The notes under the pieces: model-generated
What the model was told of the DNA's origin: nothing
The model's database searches: none
The model's input: only the letters and a program-made list of their open reading frames with translations
Made by a program: the position numbers and the translations under genes
Shown here: one piece after another, positions 1 to 8,219 of the stretch
Layout: every line of letters begins with the position of its first letter
How positions within the stretch are numbered: position 1 is the first letter of the stretch
NCBI GenBank assembly: GCA_018242525.1
Contig: JAFEBS010000009.1
Coordinates: 152,747-216,746 of the forward strand
Source of the DNA: Planctomycetota bacterium
GTDB lineage: Bacteria; Planctomycetota; Planctomycetia; Planctomycetales; Planctomycetaceae
Direction: 5' to 3'
Length of the DNA stretch: 64,000 bases

Positions 1-71
1 GGCCATGTCGAGGACTCCATAACCGTGGCACCCGATTCCCAATTTGAAAAAGGCGATGGCCCTCCGCCGAT

Positions 72-2810
72 TCATTTCAGAAACTGAATCGAATCCAGAT
101 TCATCAGGCCCCCGGCATTCCCCGGGTGTACGAACCGAACAATCAAGTCGTGTCGGCCCCTGGTCTCGGGCAGTTCCACAGTTCGTTCATAGAACTTTTC
201 CCATTCTCCATTTACGTCCACCGGGACGGTCGCCAGCACGTCACCGTCCGGCTTGTCCAGACGCAGTTCGATCGCGCCACCGGCACCTGCCGAAGCGATC
301 TTCAGGGTCAATCGTTTGACCTGGTCCAGCGACAGTCCATTGAACCGCAGAAAGTGACCTGAGTTGATGGCACCAATGAATCTGCCCCCACTGGCATTGC
401 CGGACGACAGGATCTGAGGGCCTTTCACTTCGTCCGCCGTTTCTGCTTCGATCAGGCGGGGGCGCAGATAGATCGTCGATGACGCACTGAGAGCCGGAAT
501 CCCACCGGCACCCCGATCGACATATGTCGCTTCCAACTTGTAGTGCCCTCCCTTCACTCCTTCGCCCTTCGCGACAGGAATGTCTCCCACGAAACCCGAG
601 AAGACACGGACCAGGCCTGCCGGTTCCAGGCTGTAAATCCAGCCGACCATTTCCCGGACTTCATCGCGAGTATGCTGCGCGTGAGGGATCATCGGGATCT
701 TGCCCCAGACGCCCGTTGAACCCTTCAGCACGCGTTCGACCGAGGCTTCCAGTGCTCCCTCCTTGCCGCGATACTTGGTGGCAATTTCCAGCAGCATCGG
801 GCCGACGCGCTTGGAATCGACGGCGTGGCAATTGAAACAGTCACTGCGTTTCATCATCCGCATCCCGGGCGGCCCCTGATCCGTCGCTGCAGTCCCGTTC
901 ATGGCGGGAATCGGTTCCGTGGAGTACACCGCGTTCACGGAAACTCGACCAGGCGAATCCGCATCGATCAGCGCCACTCCCTGCTCGTCGACTTCCACAT
1001 CGTCATTGGATCCGTCTTCCATATCCTTGACGTACAACCGGTATTGAATCGGCTGTTCGGGATCAAAGAAGTCTCCCACCTTCGGTTCCAGGAACTTGAT
1101 CACCGGCCGTTCGTTCCCGACCAGGACCGGTACCGAGGCGGCGCGACTGGCTCCCTGCGAGTCCGTCACGACCAATTCAACGTTGTAAACTCCCGGTTCG
1201 TCAAACGTGACGGTCGGATTCGCCTCGCGCGAAATCACCCGGGCCGGATCGGAAGGTGCCGCCACTTCCGGCGTCTGGCTCTCCATCGCGCGCGTCACCC
1301 GCCATTCGTACTTCAATTCATCCTGCGCATCCTTGTCGAAAGTCCCCTTGCTCGACAGCGACACGGTCAGGGGTTGCTTGCCGATGTTGTTTTCGGCCGA
1401 GGCCACCGCCACTGGAGGCCGGTTGCCCGCCATGTAATCGATGCGTACCAGCCGTGCGTTCTGATTGACACCCCAGGTGTCGCCGAATTCGATCACATAA
1501 AGCGACCCGTCCGGACCAAACTCCATGTCGATTGGCCGGACGAACGGCTGACCCGGCATAAACGGTTCAATCTTTTTCACATGGTAGTTCTCATCCAGAT
1601 GAACCGCCTTGATCCAGTGCCGCGACCATTCGTAGATGAACAGGACCTTGTCGTACGCCGCCGGGAACTTGACCAGGGAGGCGAGGCTTTCCGAATAATG
1701 ATAGACCGGCCCGGCGCAGGCCGTCCGCCCGCCGCCGCCCAGTTCCGGGAACTCGGGTGAATTCGCGCCGGGGTAATAGATCAAAGCGGGCTGAGCGGGC
1801 GGCAGCAGTTTCTCACCCGTGTTATTGGGGGATTCGTTGACCGGTGCCGCCGGATCAAATTGGGCACCGATTTTACCGGTTTCAAAGTCCACGTCGAAGT
1901 ATGCAAAGTTGTTCCCGACAAAGTACGGCCATCCGAAGTTGCCAGCCGCCCGTGCCTGATTGATCTCGTCATATCCGCGCGGCCCACGCGGCCCATCACC
2001 GCCGGCATCGGGGCCCACTTCGCCCCAGTACACGAATCCTGTTTCCGAATCGACGTTCATGCGCCACGGATTGCGGCACCCCATCACATAGATTTCCGGT
2101 CGCCCCTTCGACCCGTCCTTTGGAAACAGGTTGCCATCCGGGATCTCAACCGTTCCTTCCGGCGTCGGATGAATCCGCAGGATCTTGCCACTGTAACTGT
2201 TCGTGTTGGATGCCGACTTTTGCGCATCCCAAGGTGCCTTGTCTGCTCGTTCGTCGATCGGCGCATATCCCTGGGAATCGCCATGCGGGTGCGTGTTGTC
2301 ACCCGTCGAAATGAACAGGTTGCCGCCCGGACCGAAGTGCAGCGAGCCGGCATGATGACAGCATTCCTTCCGCTGCTCTTCAAACTTCAACAATAGCTTT
2401 TCGGACGCCAGATCCAGTTTGCCGTCCACGATGGTGAACCGGCTGATATGCTGACCCGGATAATCGGGCGGGGAGTACTGCAGATAGACCCAGCCGTTCT
2501 CGGCAAACTTTGGATCCAGAGCCAGTCCGATCAAACCATTTTCCTGAGCCGTGGTGACCTTCAAATCCCCCACGACGGAAACTTCACGCGTCTGCGGATG
2601 GACCGACTTCAGCTTGCCATCGAGTTCAATCAGGTACACGGTTCCGTCTGGAGCGATCGCCAGTTCCATCGGCTGTTTCAAGCCGGAAACCAATGCCGTC
2701 ACTTCAAACCGGCTTTCATCGACCGCAGGGCGATCGGTTTCGGCGGCGGACGCCGTGACCAGAGCCCACAAGCAAACCGACAATCCAAGGGCACATCGAA
2801 AACGGGGCAT
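72..2810 (-). CDS. Secreted PQQ-type sugar dehydrogenase with PKD, cytochrome c and CBM6-like domains
   Basis: Predicted exported quinoprotein dehydrogenase that oxidises a sugar or other polyol and passes electrons to its own haem. The longest frame begins at 2915; I chose the ATG at 2810 because it opens a clean signal peptide (MPRFRCALGL..., cleavage near ASAAE), giving 912 residues. Domains in order: a soluble aldose dehydrogenase beta-propeller of the GSDH/YliI type (about residues 35-455, with CCHHAGSLHFGPGG and GDNTHPHGD); a PKD-like Ig domain (about 465-570); a cytochrome c domain with one CFNCH haem site near residue 657; and a C-terminal CBM6-like carbohydrate-binding domain (about 785-912). 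The minus-strand sequence just upstream has a TATAAT at 2885-2880, a possible -10 box with a poor -35. The domain set is recognised with good confidence; the substrate is unknown. Confidence 0.86.
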   Translation of the reverse strand: MPRFRCALGLSVCLWALVTASAAETDRPAVDESRFEVTALVSGLKQPMELAIAPDGTVYLIELDGKLKSVHPQTREVSVVGDLKVTTAQENGLIGLALDPKFAENGWVYLQYSPPDYPGQHISRFTIVDGKLDLASEKLLLKFEEQRKECCHHAGSLHFGPGGNLFISTGDNTHPHGDSQGYAPIDERADKAPWDAQKSASNTNSYSGKILRIHPTPEGTVEIPDGNLFPKDGSKGRPEIYVMGCRNPWRMNVDSETGFVYWGEVGPDAGGDGPRGPRGYDEINQARAAGNFGWPYFVGNNFAYFDVDFETGKIGAQFDPAAPVNESPNNTGEKLLPPAQPALIYYPGANSPEFPELGGGGRTACAGPVYHYSESLASLVKFPAAYDKVLFIYEWSRHWIKAVHLDENYHVKKIEPFMPGQPFVRPIDMEFGPDGSLYVIEFGDTWGVNQNARLVRIDYMAGNRPPVAVASAENNIGKQPLTVSLSSKGTFDKDAQDELKYEWRVTRAMESQTPEVAAPSDPARVISREANPTVTFDEPGVYNVELVVTDSQGASRAASVPVLVGNERPVIKFLEPKVGDFFDPEQPIQYRLYVKDMEDGSNDDVEVDEQGVALIDADSPGRVSVNAVYSTEPIPAMNGTAATDQGPPGMRMMKRSDCFNCHAVDSKRVGPMLLEIATKYRGKEGALEASVERVLKGSTGVWGKIPMIPHAQHTRDEVREMVGWIYSLEPAGLVRVFSGFVGDIPVAKGEGVKGGHYKLEATYVDRGAGGIPALSASSTIYLRPRLIEAETADEVKGPQILSSGNASGGRFIGAINSGHFLRFNGLSLDQVKRLTLKIASAGAGGAIELRLDKPDGDVLATVPVDVNGEWEKFYERTVELPETRGRHDLIVRFVHPGNAGGLMNLDSIQFLK

Positions 2811-2992
2811 GACAATCCTCGGCGGGGACTTCAACAGGCGGGAATCAACCGGCAACCGGGCTGATTGGAGTGCGGCGGGATTATAAACAAACGCAGCCCG
2901 AAAGTTGCAGTTCACGTAAGTGCAACCCGCGGATGCTTGAGACAGGCAAAACCGGGACAGGAAAAGGAAGAAAACTATTCCGGCTTCAATGC

Positions 2993-3841
2993 TTACAACG
3001 GGCCGCCAACGGAGTTACCCGCGAGACAGACGTTTCGACCGCTCAACCGTTCGGCAACAAATCTGAAAACCGCTTCATGAGCGGTTCCTGCGGCTGCTCC
3101 TGGTCCAGCTTCCAGGAACCACCAGTTTCCCTGACGATCACGCACGAAATCCGCCACGATCAGCCGTGAACAAAATGCAGATCCAATGCGCGTGGACAGT
3201 TCCTTGAGCAGCGTCAAATCGCTGTCCGATGGTGGAAATCCCGTGGGGGATGGAACCGCATGCAGATAGTGGAAAGACCAGGCGATCGGAAGCTGATTGA
3301 CAAGCCATACCCGAATTTCCTGCGGGGTGTCGCCGAACATGAAATTGCCCGATACGGCTACATCAATCCATTGGCGAGCGAGAATTGGGGTATCCCAGCC
3401 GAAAACTCGCCGCAACAGATCCATTTCGTCAATCAAATCTCTGGGAGAATTCACCTTGGATTGAGTGCCACCGCGTTTCCAGGACGATTTGGGAGTCCGC
3501 ACAAACAACGGAAACTCCAAGTCCGCCGGAAGATCATCGTCAACTCCAATGATCCATGTCCTTGGCGTTGGTAGCGTGATTCCACGTTCATTGAGTCGAA
3601 GCAGCACAGAATCGAGGCAAACGAGTTCTTCCCGAATTTCAGGCTGGTCATGAATGTTGGGACGGTCGGCAACCAGTTTTCGGTAGTGCTGACCACCGTG
3701 CTCATAACTGAAGAGGAAGCCCTCCGCGTCCAACGGCACTCTCGAAATCGCCTCGGCGCCCAAATCGACGAGCCAATCGAGTCGCTGATCCTTGAGCCTG
3801 GTGGCATGGACCATGTCTCGTTCGTCATACAGCAGTTTCAA
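2993..3841 (-). CDS. ATP-grasp domain protein (DUF4343-like)
   Basis: A 282-residue soluble protein with no signal peptide. The middle and C-terminal parts fit an ATP-grasp ligase fold: FVRTPKSSWKRGG (about 113-125) resembles the nucleotide-binding Lys region, QWIDVAVSGNF and EIRVWLVNQ are typical central strands, and VADFVRDRQGNWWFLEAGPG (about 236-255) carries the metal-binding Asp/Glu pattern near the C-terminus. Such proteins usually join a carboxylate to an amine, alcohol or thiol using ATP; the substrate cannot be read from the sequence. It stands alone, separated from the kinase gene on its right by a long inverted repeat, so no pathway partner is evident. Family placement is by motif pattern only. 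Confidence 0.72.
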   Translation of the reverse strand: MKLLYDERDMVHATRLKDQRLDWLVDLGAEAISRVPLDAEGFLFSYEHGGQHYRKLVADRPNIHDQPEIREELVCLDSVLLRLNERGITLPTPRTWIIGVDDDLPADLEFPLFVRTPKSSWKRGGTQSKVNSPRDLIDEMDLLRRVFGWDTPILARQWIDVAVSGNFMFGDTPQEIRVWLVNQLPIAWSFHYLHAVPSPTGFPPSDSDLTLLKELSTRIGSAFCSRLIVADFVRDRQGNWWFLEAGPGAAAGTAHEAVFRFVAERLSGRNVCLAGNSVGGPL

Positions 3842-3894
3842 TTTCGCCTCGGAACGATGACCTGCAAAAGGGAGAACACTATGAATCAGGTGAG

Positions 3895-3964
3895 CCGGGT
3901 GCCGTCAGGCCCCGGACGAGTAGAATCGTGCGCGAAACAACCGTCCGGGCCTGACGGTACCCGG
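3895..3964. repeat. Long imperfect inverted repeat between the kinase and ATP-grasp genes
   Basis: The left arm (3895-3918) and right arm (3941-3964) are reverse complements over about 22 of 24 positions (core CCGTCAGGCCC), enclosing a loop of about 22 nt. There is no T-tract on either strand, so this is not a textbook intrinsic terminator. It lies just downstream of the histidine kinase stop and could act as a Rho-independent-like transcript end, an mRNA-stabilising hairpin, or a dispersed palindromic element. Confidence 0.7.
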
Positions 3965-4010
3965 CGCACCCTCGAATCGTTTCCGTACTTCTGGGGAGGA
4001 GTAATTTGTT

Positions 4011-4748
4011 CTAATCTTCCAGTCGATCACTTTGCATGTTTGGCCAAAAGACGCGCGCAACCGTTGGTCCTCCATCGCGAGATTCAATCTCGATCCGCCC
4101 GCCATGCTGCCGAACAATCTGCCAGCATTTGGGCAGGCCGAAACCGAGTCCCCGGCCGGCCTGGCGACCGGAGAAGAACGGATCAAACGCGTGGATCCGT
4201 TCTGCCTCCGTGAAACCGCGGCCGTGATCGAGGAATTCAATCTGAATTTCGGATTCGAGCTGCGCCGCCCGGATCTGAATCGGGTCGCCTGCCGGTTGTA
4301 ATGCCTGGCGACTGTTCCGCAACAACTCGCTGATCACGATCGACAACTGAGTTGGATCGGCCGACAGTGTGATCTCGGGCGAGATCTGCAATTCCACGGT
4401 ACAGAGCGCCGCGGCGGTTTGATCCGCCTGGCGTTTGACCACTTCTTCGACGATTGCCAATAGCGAAACCTCTTGAAGTTCCGGCTTGGGGGGGCGCCCA
4501 AACAACATCGCGTCGCCGATCATGTCGCGGACGCGATACGCCTGAGCCCCGATCGATTGAAGCATTTGCCGTCGCTGGGTATCGCGCTCATCCTTCAACA
4601 GTTGTTGTGCCCGGCCGATGATCGTGGCGAGCGGATTGTTGATCTCGTGCCCGGCCCCGGCGGCAAATTCCGCCAGCGATTCCAGGTGCGCGGTATCAGG
4701 AATGATCCACGTACTGGCTGGTTGAGAGCCTTGTTCCGGTTCCGACAT
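4011..4748 (-). CDS. Soluble histidine kinase
   Basis: Sensor-type histidine kinase without membrane segments or a recognisable sensory domain, so it probably acts in the cytoplasm. The H-box is GAGHEINNPLATI (phosphoacceptor His near residue 34), followed by the HATPase domain: N-box ELLRNSRQA (about 143-151, with Ser where Ala is usual), G1 box DHGRGF, F-box FDPFF, and G2 box GLGFGL. The start was set at the ATG at 4748 because a GGGAGG lies 6 nt upstream; an in-frame GTG at 4754 would put the ribosome site directly against the start. The product is 245 residues. The next gene upstream on the same strand, 290 bp away, encodes a receiver-domain regulator, so the two may form a two-component pair, although the gap holds several hairpins. 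Confidence 0.88.
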   Translation of the reverse strand: MSEPEQGSQPASTWIIPDTAHLESLAEFAAGAGHEINNPLATIIGRAQQLLKDERDTQRRQMLQSIGAQAYRVRDMIGDAMLFGRPPKPELQEVSLLAIVEEVVKRQADQTAAALCTVELQISPEITLSADPTQLSIVISELLRNSRQALQPAGDPIQIRAAQLESEIQIEFLDHGRGFTEAERIHAFDPFFSGRQAGRGLGFGLPKCWQIVRQHGGRIEIESRDGGPTVARVFWPNMQSDRLED

Positions 4749-4771
4749 CACCACCCTCCCGCGACTCGCTT

Positions 4772-4796
4772 CCCTCGCTCGACGCGCGAGCGAGGG
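4772..4796. repeat. REP-like hairpin, perfect 10-bp arms
   Basis: CCCTCGCTCG (4772-4781) and its exact reverse complement (4787-4796) flank a 5-nt loop. The left arm shares its core with a sequence at 63314-63325, so this is probably one copy of a dispersed palindromic repeat. It lies 24 nt upstream of the kinase start codon, in the presumed leader. Confidence 0.7.
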
Positions 4797-4912
4797 CTAT
4801 GTGCATCCAATATGGGAATCTGTTATGCCTTTGCTCATCAGCTCGGAAATACACGAGTGCATCGTCGGACCCAGCTTTTGGGGTAGCTGAAGTCGTGAGA
4901 CGTCAGAAATCC

Positions 4913-4932
4913 CCGAACTCTCACGAGTTCGG
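4913..4932. repeat. Hairpin, perfect 8-bp arms with a 4-nt loop
   Basis: CCGAACTC (4913-4920), loop TCAC, GAGTTCGG (4925-4932). It lies between the regulator gene (stop at 5037) and the kinase gene. There is no T-tract. It may be a repeat element or a processing or termination hairpin. Confidence 0.6.
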
Positions 4933-4974
4933 CTACACACTGCCCACTGCTTCCGCTTCAATCGGAAACGACGC

Positions 4975-5000
4975 GAGGACGATGGATCACCACCGTCCTC
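4975..5000. repeat. Hairpin downstream of the regulator stop codon
   Basis: GAGGACG (4975-4981) pairs with CGTCCTC (4994-5000) across a 12-nt loop. It starts about 37 nt past the stop of the HTH-receiver gene and may end or stabilise that transcript. There is no T-run. Confidence 0.45.
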
Positions 5001-5036
5001 ACGAATTCCTGTCCTGTTACCAACCGACGAACGCCA

Positions 5037-5615
5037 TCAGGAACGGACGGGTTCCACATCCAGCAGTTTGCACATCCGATCGATCAATGATTCGATCTCG
5101 AACGGCTTCTGCATGAAATCGTTGGCTCCCGATGCCTTCAAGTCGGCAATCTTGTCTGCCTCGACCATCCCGCTGATGCAGATGATCTGAGTCCCATCCA
5201 GTGCCGAATCCATGCGCACTCGCTGGCAAACTTCCTTGCCGTTGATGTCCGGCAGCATCACATCCAGGACGATGATGTCAGGTCGGTATTCCTTGACCAT
5301 CATCCCTGCATCGAAGCCGTTGTTGGCGATCCGGATCTCGAATCGGCCATCGGCTTCGAGTGCGTCCCGAATCAATTCGACCAGTTCCTCGTCGTCGTCG
5401 ACAATCAACGCCTTGCGTCGACCGCTTTCCAACGCATCCGTTGGAATCCCGTTTTCTTTCATGAATCGATACAGCACGTCACGCGGGATGCGACGGAACC
5501 GGGATCCAGGAACGCGAAAGCCGCGCAGTTGACCGGAATCGAAACACCGAATGATCGTCTGTTGGCTCACCTTGCAGATCTTGGCAGCCTCGCCAGTGGT
5601 GAAGACGGTTTTCAT
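5037..5615 (-). CDS. MerR/excisionase-type HTH fused to a receiver domain
   Basis: A 192-residue regulator with reversed architecture. Residues 1-55 form a BldC/excisionase-like helix-turn-helix (TTGEAAKICKVSQQTIIRCF, then GFRVPGSRFRRI as the wing). After a short linker, residues 66-190 are a CheY-like receiver. The receiver is complete: acidic pocket D73-D75, phosphoacceptor D118 (LDVMLPD), Ser148 at the switch position and K170 in QKPFE. In most response regulators the receiver comes first, so an N-terminal DNA-binding domain is notable. The natural partner is the kinase encoded 290 bp downstream. The start is the only ATG that keeps the HTH intact; no strong Shine-Dalgarno sequence is visible. 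A promoter lies about 165 nt upstream. The targets are unknown. Confidence 0.85.
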   Translation of the reverse strand: MKTVFTTGEAAKICKVSQQTIIRCFDSGQLRGFRVPGSRFRRIPRDVLYRFMKENGIPTDALESGRRKALIVDDDEELVELIRDALEADGRFEIRIANNGFDAGMMVKEYRPDIIVLDVMLPDINGKEVCQRVRMDSALDGTQIICISGMVEADKIADLKASGANDFMQKPFEIESLIDRMCKLLDVEPVRS

Positions 5616-6037
5616 TTGAGCTGGTCCATCCTATGCAGGGGTTTGGCACCATCGTCTGAGCCAAACCAGTTTCTCTCCAGACTCCCTCCACGCGAGAGAA
5701 CGCCTCAGCACCGTCAATTGGCTTCGCACTGGTAACCTGCGCAGGTAACATGTGCAGAGTTTGCCGAATCTTCCGGTTGTACCGATTGTATCCATTCTGA
5801 CAAATCGGTCAACATTCCTTTTCTTCTTTAGCTTTCCGCCGAACCGGTTTCCCCCCAAAACCACCCAGTAGCGCGCGGCCAACCGACAGAAGCTACCGTG
5901 TGGCTTCACGATGCGGCAATTGGGCCCCTGCCCAAGAAGTCTGGCGAAGGGCGCGAAGATCAGCAGGAAAACGAGGCCACGCAGATCAAGATGACGGAAG
6001 CGGGCAAATGCTCAACTCGTAGAATGCAACCGACGAA
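5616..6037. other. Intergenic region between the regulator and mnmG
   Basis: No convincing gene in these 422 bp. It contains the promoter at 5785-5812 and, downstream of it in the leader, a 12-bp perfect palindrome (ACCTGCGCAGGT, 5735-5746) that could bind a dimeric regulator such as the receiver protein itself. The part from 5850 to 6037 shows nothing I recognise. Confidence 0.4.
5785..5812 (-). promoter_or_regulatory. Predicted sigma70-type promoter for the HTH-receiver gene
   Basis: Reading the minus strand: TTGACC at 5812-5807, a 16-bp spacer, and TACAAT at 5790-5785. Both boxes are close to consensus. The predicted transcript start near 5778 gives a 5' leader of about 160 nt before the ATG at 5615. 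Confidence 0.55.
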
Positions 6038-7912
6038 TTATTGCGGGACCATCCGTTCCGGTTCCTTGATGTAGAGAACCAGGATCGACAAATCGGCCGG
6101 AGTGATCCCGCTGATGCGACCGGCCTGTCCAAGATCCGCAGGTCGGACTCGCGTCAGTTTTTCCTTCGCTTCGCGTCGCAATTGCGGGACCGCCTGAAAA
6201 TCAAACGTGGATGGAATCCGGACGGCCTGAATCTTCAACTGGCGTTCGATGTCAGCGGACTGTCGCCGGATATATCCCGCGTACTTCACCTCGATCTCCA
6301 CCTGCTGAACGGCGAGTGCCCCAACCTGCAGTTCAGCCAGGCTGCTGTTGAGTTCAGACAATTGTCTCCAGTCCATCTCCGGCCGGCGCAACAACTCTTC
6401 AAATGTCGCCCCTTGATGACGCAGTGCGGCCAACAGATCCGTCGCCTGAGCGATGTCGGCTTCATGCTCCTGAAATCGCCGCCAGCGTTCTTCCGAGACA
6501 AGCCCGATCTTGCGTCCGAGCGGTGTCAGTCGGCGGTCGGCATTGTCCTGCCGCAACAGCAGACGATATTCCGATCGGGACGTGAACATCCGATACGGTT
6601 CGTCGACCCCGCGAGTGACCAGATCGTCGATCAGGACTCCCAGATACGCCTGGCTGCGATCGATGATCAACGGGTCCCGGCCCGCCAGTTTGAGCGCCGC
6701 ATTGATTCCTGCCATTAACCCCTGTCCGGCCGCTTCTTCGTAACCGGTCGTTCCGTTGATCTGGCCGGCGAAATACAGCCCCTCAACTCGCTTGGTTTCC
6801 AGTGTCGGCCGCAACTGCGTCGGCGGCGCGTAGTCGTATTCGACCGCGTAGCCGTACCGCATGATTTCCGCCCGCTCCAGTCCACGGATCGAGCGAATCA
6901 TCTGGTCCTGGACATCGCGGGGCAAACTGGTGGAAATGCCATTGCAGTAGTATTCCCAGGTATTTCGCCCTTCCGGTTCCAGGAAGATGTGGTGCGACGG
7001 CTTTTCCGCAAACCGCACGACCTTGTCCTCGATCGACGGACAGTATCGGGGCCCGGTCGACTTGATCTGTCCACTATACATGGGAGCCCGATGCAGGTTC
7101 GCCCGGATCAGTTCATGAACGGGTTCATTGGTCTCGGTCAACCAGCACGGAATCTGGGTCTGCTCGAGTCGATCCGTCAGAAACGAAAATGGCTGCGGAT
7201 CGTCATCACCTGGTTGTAACTGGCAGACGGAAAAATCGATGGTTCGACCGTTCAGGCGGCAGGGAGTCCCGGTCTTGAAACGATTCAGTTCGAAACCGAG
7301 TTGCCGCAAGCTGTCGGACATGGTGCCGGTGGTTCCATCCCCAGCCCGGCCACCCGCGGTCTTGGCTTCACCGGTATGCATGATCGCCTGTAGAAATGTC
7401 CCCGTCGTAATGACGATCGCCCGGCAGCGATACTCAGCCCCGCCACGGACGCGCACGCCGCCGATTCGCCATTGCCGTGGTGCATCCACCGTCAAATCGA
7501 CAGCCTCCGCCACATCTTCGACGATCAGTCCCTCGACCATCTCCTGACGAAGCGTCAATCCGGATTGGTCTTCGATCCGGCGCTTCATTTCAAACTGATA
7601 CGCCTTTTTGTCGGCCTGGGCTCGGGGGCTGTGCATGGCCGCCCCCTTACTGCGATTGAGCATTCGGAACTGGATACCGGTGGCATCTATCACCCGGCCC
7701 ATTTCACCGCCCAGAGCATCGATTTCCCGAACGATCTGCCCCTTGGCCACCCCGCCGATCGCCGGATTGCAGCTCATTTGCCCGACAGAATCACAGTTCA
7801 TCGTCAAGAGGACGGTACGTGCCCCCAACCGCGCCGCCGCCAACGCGGCTTCACACCCGGCGTGCCCGGCTCCAATCACGGCAACATCAAATTCGTAAAT
7901 GCTGGTTGTCAT
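6038..7912 (-). CDS. mnmG: tRNA uridine-5-carboxymethylaminomethyl modification enzyme MnmG (GidA)
   Basis: FAD-dependent subunit of the MnmE-MnmG complex that modifies the wobble U34 of certain tRNAs. The longest frame begins at 8149, but the first 79 residues are unlike the family; the ATG at 7912 ([14 protein letters not shown]) gives 624 residues, the normal length. The dinucleotide-binding motif [10 protein letters not shown] is at about residues 14-23, followed by [22 protein letters not shown] and TGTFLQ. Later blocks include [21 protein letters not shown] and [17 protein letters not shown], both hallmarks of GidA. The C-terminal helical domain ends in a short [10 protein letters not shown] block. 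No Shine-Dalgarno sequence is evident. mnmE is not in the window. The 307-bp divergent space to the porin gene holds nothing else I can call. Confidence 0.96.
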   Translation of the reverse strand: MTTSIYEFDVAVIGAGHAGCEAALAAARLGARTVLLTMNCDSVGQMSCNPAIGGVAKGQIVREIDALGGEMGRVIDATGIQFRMLNRSKGAAMHSPRAQADKKAYQFEMKRRIEDQSGLTLRQEMVEGLIVEDVAEAVDLTVDAPRQWRIGGVRVRGGAEYRCRAIVITTGTFLQAIMHTGEAKTAGGRAGDGTTGTMSDSLRQLGFELNRFKTGTPCRLNGRTIDFSVCQLQPGDDDPQPFSFLTDRLEQTQIPCWLTETNEPVHELIRANLHRAPMYSGQIKSTGPRYCPSIEDKVVRFAEKPSHHIFLEPEGRNTWEYYCNGISTSLPRDVQDQMIRSIRGLERAEIMRYGYAVEYDYAPPTQLRPTLETKRVEGLYFAGQINGTTGYEEAAGQGLMAGINAALKLAGRDPLIIDRSQAYLGVLIDDLVTRGVDEPYRMFTSRSEYRLLLRQDNADRRLTPLGRKIGLVSEERWRRFQEHEADIAQATDLLAALRHQGATFEELLRRPEMDWRQLSELNSSLAELQVGALAVQQVEIEVKYAGYIRRQSADIERQLKIQAVRIPSTFDFQAVPQLRREAKEKLTRVRPADLGQAGRISGITPADLSILVLYIKEPERMVPQ

Positions 7913-8219
7913 GGTGGTAAGGTAACAGATGAGACTTGCAGGAAGATAGGCTTCCAGACGGTCAATTCGAGCGTCGGAGGCTGGGCGCTTGGTCCGACCA
8001 GACAGAATTGGATCACCCGCTGGTAAATTCCAATTCATTTGCCCGACCGTTACAGCCGATAAAACCAGTACAGGGGTCAAGGTCCCCTCCCGCGTGCTGA
8101 CTGGACAACCAGAGGCATTTCGGAGTTCGCGTGAGCAGACCGATGCCATTCGAGCGTCCGGATGTTCCTTTGGTCCAAGGTCTCGTCAACAAGTGCATGG
8201 CAGGGAGGCTCGATTCGGC

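Noticed and set aside
1..71. Possible start of a minus-strand gene at the left edge (ATG at 20)
   Set aside because: Only 20 bases are inside the window, too few to judge.
825..1760. Plus-strand open frame of 311 codons
   Set aside because: It is antisense to the well-matched sugar dehydrogenase fusion.
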